Shown in pieces: positions 37,026 to 47,058 of a stretch of 64,000 nucleotides of DNA; the stretch's first letter is position 1, and every line of letters starts with the position of its first letter. Source of the DNA: Sinorhizobium meliloti 4H41 (GTDB lineage Bacteria > Pseudomonadota > Alphaproteobacteria > Rhizobiales > Rhizobiaceae); contig NZ_AQWP01000012.1 of the NCBI RefSeq assembly GCF_000375585.1, positions 124,001 through 188,000 of the forward strand, in the 5' to 3' direction. The position numbers were made by a program, and so were the translations under genes. The notes beneath the pieces were generated by a model, which ran no database searches, was not told the origin of the DNA, and saw nothing but the letters and a program-made list of their open reading frames with translations.

Positions 37026-38552
37026 TCATTTCGTAATCGACGCGTTCCAGAAAAATGGCCAAGGGGCCGGATCGACGCCTTCCAGTTTTGTCGACTTGGC
37101 AGCCACCGCGTTGAAATTACCGATCTTCATGAAGGCCGCGTCGTCATAGATCACCTTTTGGACATCGGCGAAGAGCGCAACACGCCTGTTTGGATCGACC
37201 TCAGAAGTGAATGCATCCACGGCTGCCTTGCGGGCGGGGGTGTTCCACCAGCCCGGCGAACTGGTCGAAAGCGAGCCGATCAGAGCCGGCTCCGGCAGGA
37301 ACGGGCTGTGGGTGATATAGACGTCCCAAAGCTTGGGATCGGCCCGGCGCTGCGTCAGCGTTGCCCAGTCGACCACCTGCATATCGACGGTAAAGCCGGC
37401 AAGCTTGAGATATTCCGCCGCGACCTGGGCCATCTTGTAATGAAATTCATATTGGCGGCTGGTGAGAATCCGCAGTGGCTCGCCATTGTAACCGGCGGAC
37501 TTCAGCGCTGCCGCCGCGCCTTCCGGGTCCGCCACATTGTAGGCTCCGTCAGTGCCCGCTTCGGTATGCCAGGAATAGGCCTCCGGGTAGATCGCGCCAT
37601 CGAGGGAAAAGAAGTCCGGGCTGCCGAAGGCCGCAGCCATCATGTCTTCCATGCTGAGCGCCTGGCGGATGGCCTTGCGCACGGCGACGTCCTTGTTCAG
37701 CCCCTCGGCCGTATTGAAGACAAAGACCGGATAGCCGAATGGCTTGAGCATGATCGGCTGCGTCGAGGCCGAAGCCTTGACCTTGTCGAAAGATTCGACC
37801 GGGATGGAATCCACATAGTCATACTGGCCGGATACTGCCGCTTCGACACGCGTGTTGGGATCAGGAACGGGGACAAAGCGGATTTCGTCGAGATACTGGT
37901 GTCGAGCGCCGCCGTAGCCATCGCTCTCGCCGGCCCGGGATTTGTAGCCCTCGAAACGGGTCAGCTGGATATATTGGTCGGCCTTGCGCTCCTTGAGCAT
38001 GTAGGGACCTGTACCGATGAAGTCCTTCATCACGTCATCCTGCTTTTCCGACGGGATGATGATGGCTGCCGAGTTGTTGAAGGCGAGCAGGGACGCCAGC
38101 GGCGCGTAGGGCTGCGTCAGGGTGATCTTCACCGTTGCCGGATCGGCAGCTTCGATGGAAGCAATGAAGCCTGCTGCCTGCTTGCCGCGCGAAGCAATCT
38201 TTTCCCAGCGGGCAAGAGAGGCGACAACATCCTCGGATGTCATGTCCGTATCATCGTGGAATTTGATGCCGGTACGCAGCTTGATTGTGTAGGTTTTACC
38301 GTCGGCGCTGATGTCCGGCAGGCTATCGGCCAGAAGCGGCGTGACGTTCCAGTTCTTGTCGAATGTGTAGAGGGTCTCGAAAATATGCTGCGTAACGATA
38401 CCGACGAGATCGGCCGTCGATGACATCGGATCAAGCGTCGGCGGCTCACCGATCGTGGCGACATTGACGATGCCGCCCTTTTCCTGAGCGAAAAGGCCGG
38501 AAGGAAGGATTGTCAGTGCAGTTCCCAGCAGAAGTGCAGTCACCTTTTTCAC
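37026..38552 (-). CDS. Peptide-type solute-binding protein (SBP family 5)
   Basis: Binding protein of 508 residues. The signal peptide MKKVTALLLGTALTILPSGL ends near FAQ-EKGG. The mature protein has VATIGEPPTLDPMSSTADLVG, the family signature region HIFETLYTFDKNWNVTPLLAD, and AVRKAIRQALSMEDMMAAAFG. A GTG start at 38552 with AAGGGG nine bases ahead is preferred. It is the first gene of the cassette operon, so transcription starts in the 38553-38996 gap. The ligand is unknown; the amidohydrolase and PLP enzyme downstream suggest an acylated amino-acid-like compound. Confidence 0.93.
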   Translation of the reverse strand: MKKVTALLLGTALTILPSGLFAQEKGGIVNVATIGEPPTLDPMSSTADLVGIVTQHIFETLYTFDKNWNVTPLLADSLPDISADGKTYTIKLRTGIKFHDDTDMTSEDVVASLARWEKIASRGKQAAGFIASIEAADPATVKITLTQPYAPLASLLAFNNSAAIIIPSEKQDDVMKDFIGTGPYMLKERKADQYIQLTRFEGYKSRAGESDGYGGARHQYLDEIRFVPVPDPNTRVEAAVSGQYDYVDSIPVESFDKVKASASTQPIMLKPFGYPVFVFNTAEGLNKDVAVRKAIRQALSMEDMMAAAFGSPDFFSLDGAIYPEAYSWHTEAGTDGAYNVADPEGAAAALKSAGYNGEPLRILTSRQYEFHYKMAQVAAEYLKLAGFTVDMQVVDWATLTQRRADPKLWDVYITHSPFLPEPALIGSLSTSSPGWWNTPARKAAVDAFTSEVDPNRRVALFADVQKVIYDDAAFMKIGNFNAVAAKSTKLEGVDPAPWPFFWNASITK

Positions 38553-38996
38553 GTTGAAGTTCCCCTTGTTCCACTATTATGTTATATGTGTTCTTACAAA
38601 AGAATATTTGATAAGCGGTGGCTGTCAATCGAAAATTGAACTGCCACACGTTTCCATTGTCCGATCAGCGGCTGGCCCCCGGGGCTTCGCCCATGGCGCC
38701 GCCTAAGAGCTCGGATTTAACGGAGTTCAACATTGTGCGCGCAGACGCAGATCTTTTGTGGCCGTTGCACAGTAGGCGCGGCGAACCTTCCTCGCTGCGC
38801 GCCTTTCCGGGGTGATTTCGTTGAGAGCTTGAACACCGAAAGGATCGGCACTTCGCAAACGATGCGAACGTGGGCAGCATGATCGATATCAGGAACGGCT
38901 CCTCAGTCGCGTGACGGCTGTTCCACGACGATAAATGGAGTTGTGGCCTGTGGTTTTGGAATTTACCGCGATTGCTGTCCGGCTCGCAAAATTGCT
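38553..38996. other. Intergenic region at the right edge of the cassette
   Basis: About 440 bases without a convincing gene. The part next to the binding-protein gene (about 38570-38620) is AT-rich, with TTATGTTATATGTG and TTCTTACAAAAGAAT, and probably holds its promoter. The remainder shows no clear repeat, attachment site or RNA. Confidence 0.4.
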
Positions 38997-40124
38997 TCAG
39001 CTCGGCAGGCGACGCGGGTCGAACTGTCGGGGATCGAGCTCTTCGGCCCGGAAGGCTGCGGGCGGTGCGGTGTCGCTCAGAAGGGCAGCCGCCAGAGCGC
39101 CCAGCGCAGGCGAGGTGAGAATTCCATAGCCTCCCTGGGCGGCCAGCCAGAAGAAATCCGGGCAGCCTGGCGCAAAACCGATGACCGGCAGCCGGTCAGG
39201 GGAAAAGCTGCGCAGACCCGCCCAGCTCTTGACGATTCTTCTTACCGGGACCGTCGTCGCCTCTTCGACGTAGTGTGCGGCCCAGGCAACGTCGATCTCC
39301 TCCGGCTGTACATCCGATGCTTCGCACGGCGTCGCGTCGGCGGGCGAGGCGAGCAGCCTCCCGCCCTCGGGCTTCATGTAAAAGTCTTCATCTATCTCGT
39401 TGATTTCAGGAAGCTTTGCTGCATCGATACCTGCCGGAAGGTCAACGGTGATGGCGGTGCGCCGATGCGGGACGATGCCGCTCGGCCTTACGCCGAAGAC
39501 CGCGGCCACCGGGTCCGCCCAGGCCCCGGCCGCGTTGACGACGATCCTGGCACCGATCTCACCGGCCGCCGTGCCCAGCAGCCAGCCCGATCCATGATGC
39601 CGAGCGGCGAGGATTTCATGGCGCTCGAGGATGTCGCAGCCGTTGCGGCGGGCGCCCTTGACGTAGCCCTGGAGCAGGTTCTCGACCTCGATGTCCCAGA
39701 AATTCGGGTCGTGGAAGGCGGCTGCGACATAGTCGGGATTGAGGATCGGAACGCGGGCAAGCGCCTCGTCCTTCGTGAGCCGTTCGATTTCAGGCGTGAA
39801 TTCGCGTTCTTCGGCGAGCAGCTTTTCAAATCGATCGAGCTTCCCGGCACCCGCGATCATCACGCCGCCGCGTTGCCTTAACAGCGGCACGTCGCTGAAG
39901 CCTTCCGGAGGTTGATCGAAAAAGGCCTTCGATATCGTCGCGAGTTTGCAGATTTCCGGCGCGTTGTATCTGATCACGAACTCGGCGGCCGAGCGGCCGG
40001 TGCTGTGATAGCCGAGCGCCTCCTCCCGTTCCAGGACGGCGACGGAACGATGCGGGCTCAGGAAATAGGCGAGCGACAAGCCGGCGATCCCGCCCCCGAT
40101 AATCACGACTTCGTAGTTTGCCAT
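38997..40124 (-). CDS. FAD-dependent D-amino-acid oxidase/dehydrogenase family protein
   Basis: DAO-family flavoprotein of 375 residues. The FAD-binding Rossmann motif is VVIIGGGIAGLSLAYFL, followed by VLEREEALGYHSTGRSAAEF, a DadA/SoxB-type segment. Mid-protein features are RIVVNAAGAWADPVAAVFG and PHRRTAITVDLP, and the C-terminal second FAD-binding part is PVIGFAPGCPDFFWLAAQGGYGILTSPALG. It should oxidise the amine of an amino acid or imino acid; the exact substrate cannot be read. The ATG at 40124 gives the canonical N-terminus. It lies 78 bases after a LysR gene on the same strand. Confidence 0.88.
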   Translation of the reverse strand: MANYEVVIIGGGIAGLSLAYFLSPHRSVAVLEREEALGYHSTGRSAAEFVIRYNAPEICKLATISKAFFDQPPEGFSDVPLLRQRGGVMIAGAGKLDRFEKLLAEEREFTPEIERLTKDEALARVPILNPDYVAAAFHDPNFWDIEVENLLQGYVKGARRNGCDILERHEILAARHHGSGWLLGTAAGEIGARIVVNAAGAWADPVAAVFGVRPSGIVPHRRTAITVDLPAGIDAAKLPEINEIDEDFYMKPEGGRLLASPADATPCEASDVQPEEIDVAWAAHYVEEATTVPVRRIVKSWAGLRSFSPDRLPVIGFAPGCPDFFWLAAQGGYGILTSPALGALAAALLSDTAPPAAFRAEELDPRQFDPRRLPS

Positions 40125-40202
40125 ATACCGCTCCCGCAACTTGACGGCGGAGAATAGGGACGGTGCGGGTGCCGCTCAAATTTATAGTGGTAAATGTCGC
40201 TA

Positions 40203-41156
40203 TCAATCCTGCTGATGGTCGCAATGATCCAGCGCTTCGGTGTCGGCGACGTGGGCGAGGAAGGCGGCTTCGGCCGGATTGAGGATGGAGTTCGGATTGG
40301 AAATGCGGAACACGTCGGTCGTCGGCAGGTCGCGATAGGGGGGCAACTGCCACAAATCTCCCGCCGCGACGGCCTCGCGGGCGATATGATCGGGCAGCAT
40401 GCCGATGCCGACATCGGCGGCGATCAGCCGCATGACCTCCTCGACATTGCAGGAGACGCCCCGAACCTGCTGGCCGAAGGAGCCAACGGCGCGGACTGCG
40501 GTCACGGAATTCATGTGCTGACCGCCGAGTACATCGGCTATGAAGGCGATGTAAGGATCGCCGCGCAGATCGTGGAAATCAACGCCCTCGACGCCGAAAA
40601 GCCGGTGGCCGCGGCCGCAGTAGAGCGCGTAGCGCTCGCGTATGTGGAAGCTCTTGTTCAAGCCCTCCGGTATGATGCCGTCGCAGAGGCCCATCGTCGC
40701 GATGTTGCGCTCGACGGCGCTCAACACGTCGACGGTCGTCGCCACCGTCATTGATATCGTGACCTTCGGATGCATGCGAAAGAAACTGCCGAGCTTCCGG
40801 TCCCAGGCGGGATTGTGGGCGTGGCTCACCGCATGGATGTTGAGATGACCGGTGATCTCCTCGCCCGCCGTTTCCAGAACATGCGGCAGGCGAATGACGG
40901 CCGCGAAGATATCGCGGCACTGGAGGTGCAGTTTCTCACCTGCTTCCGTCAGATCGAAACGCCCCGGGCGGCGGTCGATCAGTTTCTGTCCGATGGTCTG
41001 CTCGAGCCGTTTGAGGGCCATGCTGACGGCGGGCTGCTGCAGGAGCAGCCGGTTTGCGGCCGCCGTGATGCTGCCTTCCTCGACGACCACCACGAAGGTG
41101 CGCAACAGGTTCCAATCGAGATTGTGGGCGAAACGTTCAAGGCGGTTGTTGGTCAT
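40203..41156 (-). CDS. LysR family regulator, divergent from gcdH
   Basis: LysR regulator of 317 residues. The N-terminal HTH reads LLRTFVVVVEEGSITAAANRLLLQQPAVSMALKRLEQTIGQKL, followed by the substrate-binding domain from about residue 90. It diverges from the glutaryl-CoA dehydrogenase gene across 187 bases. LysR proteins in this position (often called GcdR) usually activate gcdH and the CoA transferase in response to glutarate or glutaryl-CoA. Control of the DAO-family gene downstream is also possible. An ATGCAT palindrome lies in the intergenic region, but no convincing T-N11-A site could be picked by eye. Confidence 0.92.
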   Translation of the reverse strand: MTNNRLERFAHNLDWNLLRTFVVVVEEGSITAAANRLLLQQPAVSMALKRLEQTIGQKLIDRRPGRFDLTEAGEKLHLQCRDIFAAVIRLPHVLETAGEEITGHLNIHAVSHAHNPAWDRKLGSFFRMHPKVTISMTVATTVDVLSAVERNIATMGLCDGIIPEGLNKSFHIRERYALYCGRGHRLFGVEGVDFHDLRGDPYIAFIADVLGGQHMNSVTAVRAVGSFGQQVRGVSCNVEEVMRLIAADVGIGMLPDHIAREAVAAGDLWQLPPYRDLPTTDVFRISNPNSILNPAEAAFLAHVADTEALDHCDHQQD

Positions 41157-41343
41157 GGTGGCCGGCGGAGCGATGATGTACTTTATGCATATTCAGAAGA
41201 ATGGTCGCTTGCACAAGGCCAATCGCCACGGCGCCGATCAGATGAATCATGCAGCAGGCGCATGAGCCAGTGTCTCAATTTCGTTTGAAAGCCTTGACCC
41301 GGCTTGTCATAACACAGGCGCGACAATGCGACGGGAGATAGAG

Positions 41344-42531
41344 ATGGCCGGCAAAAGCCAATTCCAGTGGGACGATCCGTTCCTCCTCGAGGATCAACTG
41401 AGCGAAGACGAGCGGATGATCCGCGACACGGCGCGCGCCTATGCCCAGGAAAAGCTGCAGCCGCGCGTGATCGAAGCTTACCGCGAGGAGACGACGGACC
41501 CGGCGATCTTCCGCGAGATGGGCGACCTCGGCCTGCTCGGCGTGACCGTTCCCGACACTTATGGCGGTGTCGGCGCGTCCTACGTCGCCTACGGTCTCGT
41601 CGCACGCGAGGTGGAGCGCGTCGATTCCGGCTATCGCTCGATGATGAGCGTGCAATCGTCGCTCGTCATCTATCCGATTTTCGCCTACGGCTCGGAAGAG
41701 CAGAAGCGGAAGTTCCTTCCGAAGCTTATCAGCGGTGAGTGGATCGGCTGCTTCGGGCTGACCGAGCCGGACGCCGGCTCCGATCCGGCGGGCATGAAGA
41801 CCCGGGCGATCAAGACCGAAGGCGGCTACCGTCTCGTAGGCTCCAAGATGTGGATCTCCAATGCGCCGCTCGCCGATGTCTTCGTCGTCTGGGCGAAGTC
41901 GGAAGCGCATGACAATGCCATCCGGGGCTTCGTGCTGGAAAAAGGCGCGAAAGGCCTTTCCGCACCGAAGATCGCAGGCAAGCTCTCGCTGCGCGCATCG
42001 ATCACCGGCGAAATCGTTCTCGACAATGTCGAGGTCGCAGACGACGCGCTGCTGCCGAATGTCGAGGGGCTGAAGGGACCATTCGGCTGCCTCAACCGTG
42101 CTCGCTACGGAATTTCCTGGGGCGCGCTCGGCGCGGCCGAATTCTGCTGGCATGCGGCCCGTCAGTACGGTCTCGACCGCAAGCAGTTCAACCGACCGCT
42201 CGCCCAGACCCAGCTTTTCCAGAAGAAGCTCGCCGACATGCAGACCGAGATCGCGCTCGGGCTGCAGGGCTCGCTCAGGGTCGGACGGCTGATGGACGAG
42301 GGCCGCATGGCCCCGGAGATGATCTCGATCGTCAAGCGCAACAATTGCGGCAAGGCACTCGATATTGCGCGCATGGCCCGTGACATGCATGGCGGCAACG
42401 GCATTTCCGAGGAATATCAGGTCATGCGCCACATGATGAACCTCGAGACCGTCAACACCTATGAGGGCACGCACGACGTGCATGCGCTGATCCTCGGCCG
42501 CGCCCAGACCGGGCTGCAGGCCTTCTTCTGA
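41344..42531 (+). CDS. gcdH: Glutaryl-CoA dehydrogenase
   Basis: Acyl-CoA dehydrogenase of 395 residues, the normal length for glutaryl-CoA dehydrogenase. It oxidises and decarboxylates glutaryl-CoA to crotonyl-CoA in lysine, tryptophan and glutarate breakdown. FAD- and substrate-binding segments are [20 protein letters not shown] and [18 protein letters not shown]. The catalytic Glu lies in the C-terminal [12 protein letters not shown]. The ATG at 41344 has GGGAG six bases ahead; an ATG 18 bases earlier is less likely. The CoA transferase follows after 11 bases. Confidence 0.95.
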   Translation: MAGKSQFQWDDPFLLEDQLSEDERMIRDTARAYAQEKLQPRVIEAYREETTDPAIFREMGDLGLLGVTVPDTYGGVGASYVAYGLVAREVERVDSGYRSMMSVQSSLVIYPIFAYGSEEQKRKFLPKLISGEWIGCFGLTEPDAGSDPAGMKTRAIKTEGGYRLVGSKMWISNAPLADVFVVWAKSEAHDNAIRGFVLEKGAKGLSAPKIAGKLSLRASITGEIVLDNVEVADDALLPNVEGLKGPFGCLNRARYGISWGALGAAEFCWHAARQYGLDRKQFNRPLAQTQLFQKKLADMQTEIALGLQGSLRVGRLMDEGRMAPEMISIVKRNNCGKALDIARMARDMHGGNGISEEYQVMRHMMNLETVNTYEGTHDVHALILGRAQTGLQAFF

Positions 42532-42542
42532 GCGGCGCCGCC

Positions 42543-43727
42543 ATGGAAGCGCCGCTCAAGGGCATCCGGGTGCTCGAACTTGCCCGCATACTGGCGGGCC
42601 CCTGGATCGGGCAGACCCTTGCCGATCTCGGCGCCGACGTCATCAAGGTCGAGAGCCCGGCCGGAGACGACACCCGGACCTGGGGACCTCCCTTCGTGAA
42701 AGGCGAAGGCGACGAAAGGCTGGATGCCGCCTATTTTCACGCGTGCAACCGCGGCAAGAGGTCTGTCGTTCTGGACTTTACGACCGCAGAGGGGCAGGAG
42801 GCGGTGCGCCGGCTTGCCGCGCAATCCGACGTTTTGCTCGAGAACTTCAAGGTCGGCGGCCTCGCCAAATACGGTCTCGATTATGAAAGCCTGAGGAAAG
42901 TCAATCCGCGGCTCATCTATTGCTCGGTCACCGGCTTCGGGCAGGACGGGCCCTATGCTCACCGCGCCGGCTACGACTACATCGTCCAGGGCATGAGCGG
43001 CATCATGGACCTGACGGGCGAGCCGGATCGTGAACCGCAAAAGATCGGCGTTGCCTTCGCAGATATTTTCACCGGGCTCTATGGTGTTATCGCGGTGCAG
43101 GCGGCCCTGGCACAGCGGGAACGCACGGGCGAGGGCCAGCAGATCGACATGGCGTTGCTCGACTGCATGACGGGCGTGCTCGCCAATCAGGCGCTGAACT
43201 TTCTCGTTTCCGGCAAGGCACCGCGGCGGCTCGGCAATGCCCATCCGAATATCGCACCCTATCAGGTCTTTCCGACCGCCGACGGGCATCTGATCGTCGC
43301 AGTCGGCAACGACCGCCAATTCGTGAAATTCTGCGAACTCCTCGGCCGGCCGGATCTCGCCTCGGATGCCCGCTACCATACGAATGCAGACCGCGTGCAG
43401 CACCGCGAGAGCCTGACACCGGAGCTCGCGGCGGAAGCAGCGAAGTTCGAGCGGGATACGTTGCTCGCCCGGCTCGAAGCCGCAGGCGTCCCCGGTGGCC
43501 CGATCAACTCCGTCGCCGACGTTTTCGCCGATCCGCAGGTCGTCCACCGGCAGATGCGGGTGGAGACACCCCATACCGGCGCGGCGGCAGGAACGTCGCC
43601 GGGCGTCCGCACGCCGATCCGCTTCTCCGGTGCAACGCTTTCGCTCGAGCGCGGCGTGCCCCGGCTCGGGGAACATACGGATGAGGTTCTGGCGGAGATC
43701 GGAATGGTCTTGCCGAAAGACCGGTAA
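42543..43727 (+). CDS. Class III (CaiB/BaiF) CoA transferase, probably glutarate CoA-transferase
   Basis: Family III CoA transferase of 394 residues. The N-terminal GIRVLELARILAGPWIGQTLADLGADVIKVE is diagnostic. Further segments are YDYIVQGMSGIMDLTGEPD, VAFADIFTGLYG (with the conserved Asp that forms the acyl intermediate) and AAGVPGGPINSVADVFADPQV. Pairing with gcdH matches the succinyl-CoA:glutarate CoA-transferase (SUGCT-type) arrangement, so it probably activates glutarate for the dehydrogenase. It is followed by a strong terminator. Confidence 0.9.
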   Translation: MEAPLKGIRVLELARILAGPWIGQTLADLGADVIKVESPAGDDTRTWGPPFVKGEGDERLDAAYFHACNRGKRSVVLDFTTAEGQEAVRRLAAQSDVLLENFKVGGLAKYGLDYESLRKVNPRLIYCSVTGFGQDGPYAHRAGYDYIVQGMSGIMDLTGEPDREPQKIGVAFADIFTGLYGVIAVQAALAQRERTGEGQQIDMALLDCMTGVLANQALNFLVSGKAPRRLGNAHPNIAPYQVFPTADGHLIVAVGNDRQFVKFCELLGRPDLASDARYHTNADRVQHRESLTPELAAEAAKFERDTLLARLEAAGVPGGPINSVADVFADPQVVHRQMRVETPHTGAAAGTSPGVRTPIRFSGATLSLERGVPRLGEHTDEVLAEIGMVLPKDR

Positions 43728-43744
43728 GTCAGGCCGGCATCAAT

Positions 43745-43784
43745 CTCCTTCGCCCCGCCTGCGGGACGAAGGAGCCTTTCTTTT
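43745..43784 (+). terminator. Rho-independent terminator after the CoA transferase
   Basis: CTCCTTCG (43745-43752) pairs with CGAAGGAG (43767-43774), with inner CCCGC/GCGGG pairing, followed by CCTTTCTTTT. It also lies just beyond the convergent htpG end and may serve both. Confidence 0.85.
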
Positions 43785-43788
43785 GAGC

Positions 43789-45678
43789 CTAAACCTTCAA
43801 GGCCCGATCGAACACCCGGGAAAGCCGCTCTGCAAAGGCGCGGGGGTTTTCGGGCTTGTCGCCGTCGAGGACGCGGGCCTGGTCGAGGAGGAGTCTGACC
43901 GCGTCCTCCCGGAAGCCCTTGTCCTCCGTGGAGCAGGCGGCAAGCGCGGTGATCAGGTTATGGCCGGGATTGATCTCGAGGACTGGCTTGGGAGCGCCCT
44001 CCATGCGTCCGGCGCCTTGGAGCATTTTCTGGAGCTGAAGGTCAGGCCCCTGTTCGGGCGCAACAAGGCAGACGGCGCTTTCCGTGAGGCGGTCGGAGGT
44101 GCGGACGTCCGAAACCACGTCGCCGAGCGTCTCCCTCGCGAATGCCACGAACTCGGTGACGGCGGCGCCCGCTTCCGTCGAAGCGGCGGCCGCATCGTCC
44201 TTTTTGGCGATGGCGGCGAGATCGGCCGCACCCTGGGTGATCGACTTGAACGGCTTTCCTTCGAAATCGGGAGCGGTCGTCACCCAGAAGCTGTCCACCG
44301 GGCATGTCAGGAGCAGCACCTCGATGCCGCGGGCGCGGAAACCTTCGAGCTGGGGCGACGCCTTCAGCTGGGCGAGGTTGTCGCCGGTCAGGTAGTAGAT
44401 GGCCGACTGGCCGTCCTTCATCTCCTTGACGTAATCGCTCAAACCGCGCGGCTTGTCGTCATCCGCGGTCGTGCGGAAGCGCGACAGCGCCAGGAGTTGG
44501 CCCCGCCGCTCGAAATCTTCGTAAATGCCCTCCTTGATCACGCTGCCGAAGTTTTCCCAGATCTTGGCGAAGGCCTCGGGATCGCTTTCCGCAAGCTTTT
44601 CGATGCCGGTCAGGACGCGGTTCGTCAGCCCCTTGCGGATATTTGCGAGAAGAGGACTTTCCTGAATCATTTCCCGCGAGACGTTGAGCGGCAGGTCCGC
44701 CGTGTCGACGAGGCCGCGCACGAAGCGCAGGTAGCGCGGCAGCAGTTCCGCCTCGTCGGTGATGAAGACGCGCTTGACGTAGAGCTTCATCCGGCCCTTG
44801 CGATCGGGGTCGAAAAGATCGAACGGCTTCGAGCCGGGCACGAAGGCAAGCGCGGTATATTCGTGGCGCCCCTCGGCGCGGAAATGAACCGTCAGCGCCG
44901 GATCGTCGTACTGCCCGGCAACGCCGCGGTAGAAATCGGTATAATCGTCCTTGCTGATCTCGCTTTTCTGCTTCGTCCAGAGCGCCGTGCCGTCTGCTAC
45001 CTGTGCCGGTTCTGCACCGGGCTTCTCGACGATCGAGATCGGAACCGGCACGTGACCGGACTGCTCCTTGATGATGCGCTCGACCGTCCAGCGCGAGGTG
45101 TAGGTCTTGGCGTCGTCCATCAGATGCAGCGTGATGCGCGTACCACGCGACGGCGCGTCCGCGAGATTGACCGCCGAAACCGTGTAGCTGCCCTTGCCGT
45201 CGGATGCCCAGTGCCAGGCCTTGTCGGTGCCGGCGCGGCGGGAAACGACATCGACGTTGTCGGCGACCATGAAGGCCGAATAGAAGCCGACACCGAACTG
45301 GCCGATGAGCTGGGCGCCGTCCTCGTTCTGCGCGGCTTCAATCCGCTCCATGAAGGCACGCGTGCCGGAGCGCGCAATCGTGCCCAGCGATTCGACAAGC
45401 TCGTCGCGGCTCATGCCGATGCCGTTGTCCTCGATGACCAGCCGGGCATTCTCCTCGTCGAGCGTCAGAGTGATGCGCGAGGCGGGATCGCTGCCGAGGA
45501 GCTCCGGGGCGACGATCGCTTCGTAGCGCAGCTTTTCGCAGGCGTCGGCCGCGTTCGAAATCAGCTCGCGGAGAAAGACGTTCTTATCGGAATAGACGGA
45601 GTGCACCATCAGGTGCAGCAGCTTCGCCACGTCGGCTTCGAAGACATGTTTCTCTACGGACGTTTCGACTTCACTCAT
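43789..45678 (-). CDS. htpG: Chaperone HtpG (bacterial Hsp90)
   Basis: Hsp90 homologue of 629 residues. The N-terminal GHKL ATPase shows KNVFLRELISNAADACEKLRYEA, VIEDNGIGMSRDEL and GQFGVGFYSAFMVAD. The middle domain has KRVFITDEAELLPRYLRFVRGLVDTADLPLNVSRE, and the C-terminal dimerisation domain ends LSRVFDRALKV. The ATG at 45678 is the family start; an in-frame upstream extension overlaps the ackA leader and is rejected. It diverges from ackA with 105 bases between. No heat-shock promoter could be fixed by eye. Confidence 0.97.
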   Translation of the reverse strand: MSEVETSVEKHVFEADVAKLLHLMVHSVYSDKNVFLRELISNAADACEKLRYEAIVAPELLGSDPASRITLTLDEENARLVIEDNGIGMSRDELVESLGTIARSGTRAFMERIEAAQNEDGAQLIGQFGVGFYSAFMVADNVDVVSRRAGTDKAWHWASDGKGSYTVSAVNLADAPSRGTRITLHLMDDAKTYTSRWTVERIIKEQSGHVPVPISIVEKPGAEPAQVADGTALWTKQKSEISKDDYTDFYRGVAGQYDDPALTVHFRAEGRHEYTALAFVPGSKPFDLFDPDRKGRMKLYVKRVFITDEAELLPRYLRFVRGLVDTADLPLNVSREMIQESPLLANIRKGLTNRVLTGIEKLAESDPEAFAKIWENFGSVIKEGIYEDFERRGQLLALSRFRTTADDDKPRGLSDYVKEMKDGQSAIYYLTGDNLAQLKASPQLEGFRARGIEVLLLTCPVDSFWVTTAPDFEGKPFKSITQGAADLAAIAKKDDAAAASTEAGAAVTEFVAFARETLGDVVSDVRTSDRLTESAVCLVAPEQGPDLQLQKMLQGAGRMEGAPKPVLEINPGHNLITALAACSTEDKGFREDAVRLLLDQARVLDGDKPENPRAFAERLSRVFDRALKV

Positions 45679-45783
45679 TGCGTTTTCGGACCTCGTTGAC
45701 GTTTGCTCCCAATTGGCAAGCCGCGGCCTGAATTTCAAGGGTCGTCTTGCGGCAGCCCCGCTTCGGTGCGAAGCTCCTGTCAG

Positions 45784-46956
45784 ATGGAAGCGCTGCTCGT
45801 CATCAATGCCGGCTCGTCCAGCCTGAAGTTCCAGATATTCGGGATCGCCACGGCGGGGCTCGAGCGGCAGGTTCGTGCGAAACTGGACGGCATCGGAACC
45901 CGGCCGCGCCTGAAGGCGACGGCAGCCGACGGCACCGAGCTCACCGATCGGAGCTTGGACAGGACCGATGTTCGCGACCTTCCCGCGGCCCTGTCGGTCG
46001 CACGCGACTGGCTGGCGACGCTTCGCGGTTTCGACCTCCGGGCGATCGGCCATAGGGTGGTGCATGGCGGTCCGGATTACGTCCGGCCGGTGCTGATCGA
46101 CACGACGGTGCTCGACCGTCTGTCAAGTTATCAGGACCTCGCACCGCTGCACCAGCCCAACAATCTCGCGCCGATCCGGCTCGCTATGGAAATCAAACCC
46201 GACGTGCCGCAGGTCGCCTGTTTCGACACGGGCTTCCATCGAGGGCGCGCCGAGCATACCGATTGCTATGCCCTGCCGCGCGCCTTCTATGAGCAGGGTG
46301 TGCGGCGCTATGGCTTTCATGGGATCTCCTATGAATATATCGCCGGTCGACTGCGCGAGGTGGCGCCGGAGGTCGCCCGCGGCCGGGTGATCGTCGCCCA
46401 TCTCGGCAGCGGCGCGTCGATGTGCGCGCTGAACGACGGACGCAGCGTCGAAACGACGATGGGCTTTACCGCACTTGACGGGCTGCCGATGGGCACGCGG
46501 CCGGGCCAATTGGATCCCGGCGTCGTTCTCCACCTGCTCCGGGACATGAGTGCACAAGCTGTGTCGGACCTCCTCTACCACCAGTCCGGCCTGAAAGGTC
46601 TCTCCGGCATATCGAACGACATGCGCGAGCTTCTGGAGAGCGAGGACCCGCGTGCTTCCTTCGCGATAGACCATTTCGTGCACCGCTGCGCGCTCAACGC
46701 CGGCATGCTGGCCGCAGCCTTGGGGGGCCTCGATGCTTTTGTCTTTACGGGCGGCATCGGCGAAAACGCCGCGCCGATCCGGGCCCGTATTTCCGAAGGC
46801 CTGGCCTGGCTCGGCGCGCGGCTCGATCCGGCCGCAAACGATGCAGATGCCTCGGTCATCTCGAAGGCAGGAAGCCGCGTCGCGCTCCACGTCATGCCCA
46901 CCGACGAGGAACTGATGATCGCCCGCCATACGCTTGCGATCATCCGTGCTCCTTGA
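45784..46956 (+). CDS. ackA: Acetate kinase
   Basis: Acetokinase-family enzyme of 390 residues that interconverts acetyl phosphate and acetate with ADP/ATP. Signature 1 is [15 protein letters not shown] at the N-terminus, and signature 2 is [22 protein letters not shown]. The ASKHA ATPase core also shows [20 protein letters not shown] and [14 protein letters not shown]. Acetate is the likely substrate, but propionate or butyrate kinase activity cannot be excluded. No phosphotransacetylase gene adjoins it, which is unusual. Confidence 0.94.
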   Translation: MEALLVINAGSSSLKFQIFGIATAGLERQVRAKLDGIGTRPRLKATAADGTELTDRSLDRTDVRDLPAALSVARDWLATLRGFDLRAIGHRVVHGGPDYVRPVLIDTTVLDRLSSYQDLAPLHQPNNLAPIRLAMEIKPDVPQVACFDTGFHRGRAEHTDCYALPRAFYEQGVRRYGFHGISYEYIAGRLREVAPEVARGRVIVAHLGSGASMCALNDGRSVETTMGFTALDGLPMGTRPGQLDPGVVLHLLRDMSAQAVSDLLYHQSGLKGLSGISNDMRELLESEDPRASFAIDHFVHRCALNAGMLAAALGGLDAFVFTGGIGENAAPIRARISEGLAWLGARLDPAANDADASVISKAGSRVALHVMPTDEELMIARHTLAIIRAP

Positions 46957-47058
46957 AGAGCCGGCCCGAAATCTTGTCGTTCCGACAGTTCCCCTCCCAA
47001 TACGGAACGCCTCTACATGTGGCATGCTTCGGCTGAAGCGTGAACCGTGCCGCAAATC

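Noticed and set aside
43495..45699. 734-codon open frame opposite htpG
   Set aside because: Shadow of htpG, whose identity is certain; no recognisable family and no start signal.
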